Source: an uncultured Lewinella sp. (lineage in GTDB: Bacteria > Bacteroidota > Bacteroidia > Chitinophagales > Saprospiraceae). From it: a stretch of DNA of 36,254 nucleotides. Below are positions 31,501-36,254 of the stretch, piece by piece. The notes beneath the pieces were generated by a model that ran no database searches, had not been told where the DNA came from, and saw only the letters and a program-made list of their open reading frames with translations. A program made the position numbers and the translations under genes. The DNA is taken from the NCBI GenBank assembly GCA_913056515.1, contig CAJXMP010000010.1:1-36254 (forward strand), in the 5' to 3' direction. How positions within the stretch are numbered: the stretch's first letter is position 1; each line of letters opens with the position of its first letter.

Positions 31501-31693
31501 ATGCTGTTCCAACATAAATGTGGTCAGGATGATCCAAAACAACGTCGATACAGGTCACTCGACCACTCATTCCTGCGGGTCCCACATTTCTAATATTTAT
31601 ACCTTTTAGTTGCTCAGTATCAACCTTTTGTGCAACAGAAAGGCCTATAAAAATGAATAGGCTAATTGAGATGAAAACTAACTTTTTTATCAT
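28550..31693 (-). CDS. VPS10/sortilin-like BNR (Asp-box) beta-propeller protein
   Basis: Repeated SxDGGxxW boxes (STNGGINWKP, SIDGGKNWEM, SEDGGESWKK, SIDGGENWFM, TTDGGQSWKE, SIDKGDTWTK); signal peptide. Confidence 0.9.
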   Translation of the reverse strand: MIKKLVFISISLFIFIGLSVAQKVDTEQLKGINIRNVGPAGMSGRVTCIDVVLDHPDHIYVGTASGGVWESTNGGINWKPIFDDQDLQAIGSIAINQQNPNEIWVGTGEGNPRNSMNTGRGIYRSIDGGKNWEMMGLQNTRTIHRIIIHPQNPDIIIAGSLGSIWGPNPERGVYRSEDGGESWKKVLYEDQETGCADLVIDPNNPDKLIAAMWTFGRKPWTFNSGGAGSGIYISYDAGLSWEKKTEEDGLPKGDLGRIGLSFAPSKKDMVYALVEAKTNGLYKSIDGGENWFMVSEENIGGRPFYYSDIFVDPSNENRIFNLHSTMTLSEDGGKTFSQLLGYVGFTGVHPDHHAFWIHPSNPDYIIEGNDGGLNISRDRGQSWQFINNLPVGQFYHVNYDMAIPYNIMGGMQDNGSWVGPSSTWKRGGIRNSDWQEVFFGDGFDVVPHPSNPDIVYAMSQGGNVARINKVTGKNNFIKPVHPEGDELRFNWDAAIAQDPFNDCGLYYGSQFVHYSTDCGNSWEIISPDLTTNDSLKQLQHLSGGLTIDDTQAENHTTIIAIEPSPVDNQVIWVGTDDGHLQLTTDGGQSWKELSDELPGFEAGSWIPQVFASTRNAGEAFVVVNDYRRNNWDSYLYHTTNYGKKFERLITNPDVDGYVQSFVQDPQVENLLFAGTDYGLYFSIDKGDTWTKWTNNYPSVPTRDLKIHPREHDLIIGTFGRAFWVLDDIIPFRELAESAGSVLDKPMHAFAAKHAYMVEGVRSVTGARFIADAEYDATNKSYMPSLRLWIHPDSVAEKSKDKIKIQVKDDSGEIIRTYTRNAQKGINNIRWSMEMDGVRFISRRPTRKDSDLPGGMRVAPGNYELVFSYKDQKDSTTIELLPDPRYPFDQAGHDASIAYAEQVYETIDLGYRAFEQMKADKKAIKQVKNMYYQFDKDTKTTLDSLIKEINTEMADIEELFMQEEGLKGIQRENNNISGYVWMTMRYMGDSDWSQGPSQMTQVMYKKLEDSIQEAVDRIDSLHANQWKTFTDTVENAPKTLFEAREALN

Positions 31694-31910
31694 TTGCTTG
31701 AATTTTTTTCAAAATATAGTGAATTGGGGAAGACAAAAGGGTAAGATTTTGCGATAAAATTGTAAAAGCTGCTTTTGCAAATCCCTATTAGATAGTAAAT
31801 TATCATATACCTCTTTTATAATATGTACCCTATGTCAAAAAATCCAAACTACCTAAAGCTCAACCAGTTATCTGGCTACAGACCCTCGTTTGTTCAATAA
31901 CACAAGTATT

Positions 31911-34900
31911 ATGAGGGACTTACAAAAAACCTTTTATCTACGATTAATGGCTGTATTGATATTGCTATCAATTATCCAAATGCCAGACCCTATCTATGCT
32001 CAATCTGCTAAGGATTGGAGTGTAGTATCTCAAACTTTATCTGTTGGTCAGGGTGTCATTCGATATGAATATAATGTAGATCAATCATTGGAGCTTTCTT
32101 TAGTTGATATAGCTAAGGAAAAGTGGTACCGTTGTACCTATGTCTTTGTAGAAGGAGACGGTACATTTGGAATAAGCCAAGATGGTATGCCTTTACCGGA
32201 GGAGTTCCCTGGAAGCATAGTTTTTGAAGGAGGGTATGATACCAAAATACACATCCAAAAGGGAGGAAAGTTACTCCAGTCTAAAGTATTAATTAGTATC
32301 GAATGGATAGAGCCAGAAGTTGAGACGATTAACAAGATGGCTGTGCTAACCGTGAATCCATATGTGCCTACTGATATATTGGTCAATGATGTTTTTATTG
32401 GTGGAGATTGTTATGATACTAATAATATTAGCTATACTGGTCATACGCAATCCAGTGGATCCTTTGATAATGGCTTAAACACCTTAGGGGTTATGGATGG
32501 GGTTATGCTTTCCTCAGGAAATCTAACCAATGCTCCTGGACCAAATACAATTACAAATGCAGGTAATGCATTAAATACAGCAGGAGATCCGGACTTAGAA
32601 ATTATTGCAAATACACCTTTGGTATATGATGCATCTATTTTAGAGTTTGACTTTGTACCTACAACGGATACTATACGATTTAAATATGTTTTTGCTTCAG
32701 AAGAATACTGTGATTATTCCAATTCAAATTATAATGATGCTTTTGGATTTTTCTTAAGTGGACCTGGTATCAATGGAACATTTTCTAACAATGCTATTAA
32801 TATTGCAGCACTTCCTACTGGACAGGCTGTTTCCATTAATAATGTCAATCATGTAAATAACCCTGCATATTATGTTTCAAATACCATTCCAGCAACCAAT
32901 ACTGGTTTTAGATGTAATGGTAACCCTTTAGGTACTCAACCGGGGATATCAGAACTTGAATTCGATGGCTTTACGGTATTATTAGAAGCAGTAGCAGTAG
33001 TTCAGCCTTGTCAGACTTATCATATTAAGCTTGCAGTAGGGGATGTATACGATAGACATTTTGATTCTGCTGTATTTCTAGCTTCAAATAGTTTTAATAG
33101 TGGTGATCAAGTATTGGCGGAATTTAATAATCCTACAACCAACTTGGCTAGTGGCTCAGAAGGTTGTGATGATGCCTATTTAGAAGTCTGTCGATTAGAT
33201 GCGGATGATACTGCTAATCCTTTAGATGTATCCTATTCCATTGATCCTATTAGTACGGCTACTCCTGGAGTTGATTTTACTGCACTACCGACAACAATCA
33301 CTATTCCAGCGGGACAAAGCTGTGTTCAGATTCCAATGGACTTAATAGCGGATGATATAACGGAGGGATCCGAATTACTGCGATTAATTATAGATGAATC
33401 TTGTTCTTGTACAAGTAACTTTATTGACTTTGAGATTAATGATCAAGTCCCTGTTGAATTAGCCCTTACTAGTGATCAAACGGTATGTCCAGGAGAGTCT
33501 GTTACCCTAGAGGCAACAGGAATTAATGGCACTGGTGCCTTCACTTATCTTTGGAATACCGGAGAAACAAGCTCCTCCATACAAGTAAGTCCAAGTACAA
33601 GTGACTTATATTCAGTAACTGTTACAGATGCTTGTAATCAAGAAAATAATGATTCTGTTCAAGTTTTAGTTGCAACACCACCTACTGCCTTTATAGACGG
33701 TGATGGCGTATTGTGTACTGGCCAAGGTGGCTCCGTACCAGTTAATATTGATTTAACTGGTTCAGGACCATGGGAGGTGAGTTATACGCTTGATGGCGTT
33801 GAACAAACTTTGATTACCACTTCTGATAATCCATATGTATTAAATGTATCGGAAGTAGGGACTTATAATTTACTTTCAGTTACGGATTTGGATAATACCT
33901 GTGTGGGATCGGTAAGTGGAAGCTCAATTGTAACAGAGACTGCTGTAGATTTTAGTTTAGGAACTACGGATTTATCCTGTTTTAATGACCAGTCTGGAGC
34001 GATTGATGTTTTGGTCAATACAGGTACTTCACCATACCAATATGATTGGTCTGTTGCTGGAGTTCTGGGTAATAATCCTACTGGATTAGATGCAGGAGGA
34101 TACACCGTTACTGTGACTGATGCAAATGGATGTATTTCAAGCGCTTCAACAGTATTAGATCAACCTGACTCTATTCTTATAAACATTAGTGATATTGTCG
34201 ATATTAATTGTATTGAACCTGAAGCTTCGGCCATTGCAAGTGCAAGTGGCGGGACTGGTCAAACGTATACCTTTGATTGGAGTAATGGAGATACAGGAAA
34301 TCAATTTAATTCAGCTGTGCCGGGTGATTTTGAGGTGAGTGTAACGGATGAAAATAATTGTGTGCAAACAGCTGAATTATCTATTGCTATTGATACTGCA
34401 GGAATTGCAACAGTTAATGCAGATGATCATACCTTAACTTGTACAGTTGATACATTGAATATTACAGGCATCCAAACGGATGTTCCAGTTAATACATTAG
34501 ATTTTTCTTGGACTACTGCGGACGGTCAGATTGTTTCAGGTGCGACCAGTTTAACACCATTGGTAGATGCTCCAGGGACTTATACCGTTCAAATCACCAA
34601 TAATTCAAATGGGTGTATTGAAAATGAAGAAGTCCTAGTTGGTGAAGATGTTGAAGTGCCTCAAGTAGACGCAGGATTAGGAGATACCTTAACTTGTATC
34701 ATTCTCGATCTTACGTTAGATGGTTCTGGGTCAGATTCGGGTACAGGCTTTGATTTGGATTGGACAACTCCGGACGGAAATATTGTTAGTGGATCAAGCA
34801 CAACTACACCAGTGATTGATGCAGCTGGAACCTATCAATTAGAGGTTACAGATATATCGAATGGATGTAGCTCAAGTGCAAGCGTAGAAGTGCAAGAAAA

Positions 34901-36254
34901 TTCGGATGCACCTACAGTTGGAATTTCATCTTCTATCGATGAATTAACTTGTGTTGAAACGAGCGCTACACTTACCGGAAGTGTAAGTGGAACTGGTCCT
35001 GACTATACCTATAATTGGTCCGGTACAGGTGGCGTATTGATACTATCTGGCCAGGGAACAATTTCTGCTTTGGTGGGTTCAAGTGGGGTTTATTATCTAG
35101 AAGTAACCGACAATGGAAATGGTTGTTCTTCTACAGAAAATATTGAAATTTTCGAGGATGTTACACCACCAACAGTGGAAGCGGTGTCTGATGATATTTT
35201 AGATTGTGTAACGGCTGCTGTCGACTTGAGCAGTACTGTATCTGGTTCAGGAACTACATTTAGCTACCAATGGTACGATACGAATAATCAAGCCATCAGT
35301 GGAGCAACTAATGCTACTACTACGGTACAGTCTGTTGGAACATATACCCTTGAAGTGGTAGATAATGACAATGGCTGTGTGAACAGTAATACGGTTGAGG
35401 TATTAGAAGATGTGGTATTACCAGAAGTTAGTTTAGCGGTATCTGAGACACTTAGTTGTGCACTAACAGAAGTTGATATTACAACATCGGTTAGTCAGGT
35501 TGATACAGCGACTTATAATTGGGTAGATGCATCAGGTCAACCCATTGTTGGAGAGTCTTCGAGTGAATTAAGCGTGACGACTCCAGGTACTTATCAAGTG
35601 ACCGTTGAAAATGTTGAAAATGGCTGTGTCACAACAGATGAAATAACAGTAGAGCAAGATATAAGCTTACCAGATGTCTTAGTAGCAGATGTAGATGAAT
35701 TGACTTGTGCTGATACTACAGTAGAGATTGATGCTACTGGATCTAGTACTGGGCCTAATTATACGTATAGTTGGACTACAGCTGATGGAAATATAGTTTC
35801 AGGAGCTAATCAATTGAATCCAACAGTAGATGTATCTGGAGATTATACCTTAGAAATTTTAAATAATGATAATGGTTGTGTTTCTAGTGCTGGAGTGGAG
35901 GTAGTAGAAGATATCAATGAACCTGTAGTAAGTATTACTTCATCCAGTGATGAAATTACTTGTTTGGAAACGAATATAACCCTCAACGGTAGTGTAGCTG
36001 GTGGTGGAGCTAATTATGCTTACAACTGGATAGACTCAACTGGTGTGTTAATATTGACTGGACAAGGCACGCCAACGGCGCAGATTGGCTCTAGCGGAAT
36101 ATTTATACTTGAAGTATTAGACAATGATAATGGCTGTTCTTCCTTAGAAAATATTGAAATTTTCGAGGATGTTACACCACCAACAGTAGAAGCAGTGTCT
36201 GATGATATTTTAGACTGTGTGACGGCTGCTGTCGACTTGAGCAGTACTGTATCT
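31911..36254 (+). CDS. Giant adhesin-like protein, 3' truncated by window edge (1448 codons seen): choice-of-anchor L, Calx-beta-like, SprB repeat, tandem Ig-like modules
   Basis: ATG at 31911 with signal peptide (MRDLQKTFYLRLMAVLILLSIIQMPDPIYAQ). FVFASEEYCDYSNSNYNDAFGFFLSGPGI-type motif (KYVFASEEYCDYSNSNYNDAFGFFLSGPGING). SprB LSCFNDQSGAIDVLVNTGTSPYQYDWS. In frame to the last base; absent from the ORF track, presumably because no stop is reached. Confidence 0.92.
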   Translation, partial: MRDLQKTFYLRLMAVLILLSIIQMPDPIYAQSAKDWSVVSQTLSVGQGVIRYEYNVDQSLELSLVDIAKEKWYRCTYVFVEGDGTFGISQDGMPLPEEFPGSIVFEGGYDTKIHIQKGGKLLQSKVLISIEWIEPEVETINKMAVLTVNPYVPTDILVNDVFIGGDCYDTNNISYTGHTQSSGSFDNGLNTLGVMDGVMLSSGNLTNAPGPNTITNAGNALNTAGDPDLEIIANTPLVYDASILEFDFVPTTDTIRFKYVFASEEYCDYSNSNYNDAFGFFLSGPGINGTFSNNAINIAALPTGQAVSINNVNHVNNPAYYVSNTIPATNTGFRCNGNPLGTQPGISELEFDGFTVLLEAVAVVQPCQTYHIKLAVGDVYDRHFDSAVFLASNSFNSGDQVLAEFNNPTTNLASGSEGCDDAYLEVCRLDADDTANPLDVSYSIDPISTATPGVDFTALPTTITIPAGQSCVQIPMDLIADDITEGSELLRLIIDESCSCTSNFIDFEINDQVPVELALTSDQTVCPGESVTLEATGINGTGAFTYLWNTGETSSSIQVSPSTSDLYSVTVTDACNQENNDSVQVLVATPPTAFIDGDGVLCTGQGGSVPVNIDLTGSGPWEVSYTLDGVEQTLITTSDNPYVLNVSEVGTYNLLSVTDLDNTCVGSVSGSSIVTETAVDFSLGTTDLSCFNDQSGAIDVLVNTGTSPYQYDWSVAGVLGNNPTGLDAGGYTVTVTDANGCISSASTVLDQPDSILINISDIVDINCIEPEASAIASASGGTGQTYTFDWSNGDTGNQFNSAVPGDFEVSVTDENNCVQTAELSIAIDTAGIATVNADDHTLTCTVDTLNITGIQTDVPVNTLDFSWTTADGQIVSGATSLTPLVDAPGTYTVQITNNSNGCIENEEVLVGEDVEVPQVDAGLGDTLTCIILDLTLDGSGSDSGTGFDLDWTTPDGNIVSGSSTTTPVIDAAGTYQLEVTDISNGCSSSASVEVQENSDAPTVGISSSIDELTCVETSATLTGSVSGTGPDYTYNWSGTGGVLILSGQGTISALVGSSGVYYLEVTDNGNGCSSTENIEIFEDVTPPTVEAVSDDILDCVTAAVDLSSTVSGSGTTFSYQWYDTNNQAISGATNATTTVQSVGTYTLEVVDNDNGCVNSNTVEVLEDVVLPEVSLAVSETLSCALTEVDITTSVSQVDTATYNWVDASGQPIVGESSSELSVTTPGTYQVTVENVENGCVTTDEITVEQDISLPDVLVADVDELTCADTTVEIDATGSSTGPNYTYSWTTADGNIVSGANQLNPTVDVSGDYTLEILNNDNGCVSSAGVEVVEDINEPVVSITSSSDEITCLETNITLNGSVAGGGANYAYNWIDSTGVLILTGQGTPTAQIGSSGIFILEVLDNDNGCSSLENIEIFEDVTPPTVEAVSDDILDCVTAAVDLSSTVS
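34425..36254 (+). repeat. Eight tandem ~83-85 aa Ig-like modules arranged as a 4-module higher-order repeat (1011 bp)
   Basis: Conserved Cys codons at 34440, 34695, 34950, 35205, 35457, 35706, 35961 and 36216. Modules 2/6, 3/7 and 4/8 are each exactly 1011 bp apart. Confidence 0.9.

Noticed and set aside
28694-31542. Small ORFs within and opposite the VPS10/BNR gene
   Set aside because: Shadow ORFs of a strongly supported 1047-aa CDS.
32138-34105. Minus-strand ORFs 32138..32386 and 33863..34105
   Set aside because: Antisense to the adhesin frame, whose domain motifs clearly define the coding strand.
34425-36254. CRISPR array as an explanation for the periodic repeats
   Set aside because: The ~250-bp units are in-frame, protein-coding and diverged; there are no short direct repeats with unique spacers and no cas genes.

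Overview
The window looks like a Bacteroidota chromosome segment. The support is the TTG-N19-21-TAnnTTTG promoters, T9SS C-terminal sorting domains, and SprB and choice-of-anchor L modules. It holds mostly ordinary genes: rplS, a GT2-like glycosyltransferase, a PI-PLC/GDPD-like hydrolase, GNAT, a D-threonine aldolase-like PLP enzyme, a sulfotransferase-like protein, pirin, queD, 3-hydroxyanthranilate dioxygenase, a GWxTD-family protein, a metallophosphoesterase, an M1 peptidase, RNase P RNA, and a carA-eno-divIC/ftsB-sucD cluster. The second half is rich in secreted proteins: a PKD/T9SS protein, an ankyrin plus degenerate phosphatase, three uncharacterised secreted proteins, an S8 protease with a T9SS tail, and a VPS10/BNR protein. 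At the right edge is an open-ended giant adhesin-like CDS (31911 to beyond 36254) that is missing from the ORF track. It begins with choice-of-anchor L, Calx-beta-like and SprB segments, then enters about 84-aa Ig-like modules. These modules form a higher-order repeat of four modules (1011 bp), with patchy near-identity at a module junction. I see no CRISPR array, tRNA, transposase or recognisable defence system. The most interesting items are the adhesin higher-order repeat and the 20.6-25.5 kb cluster with the probable pseudophosphatase.
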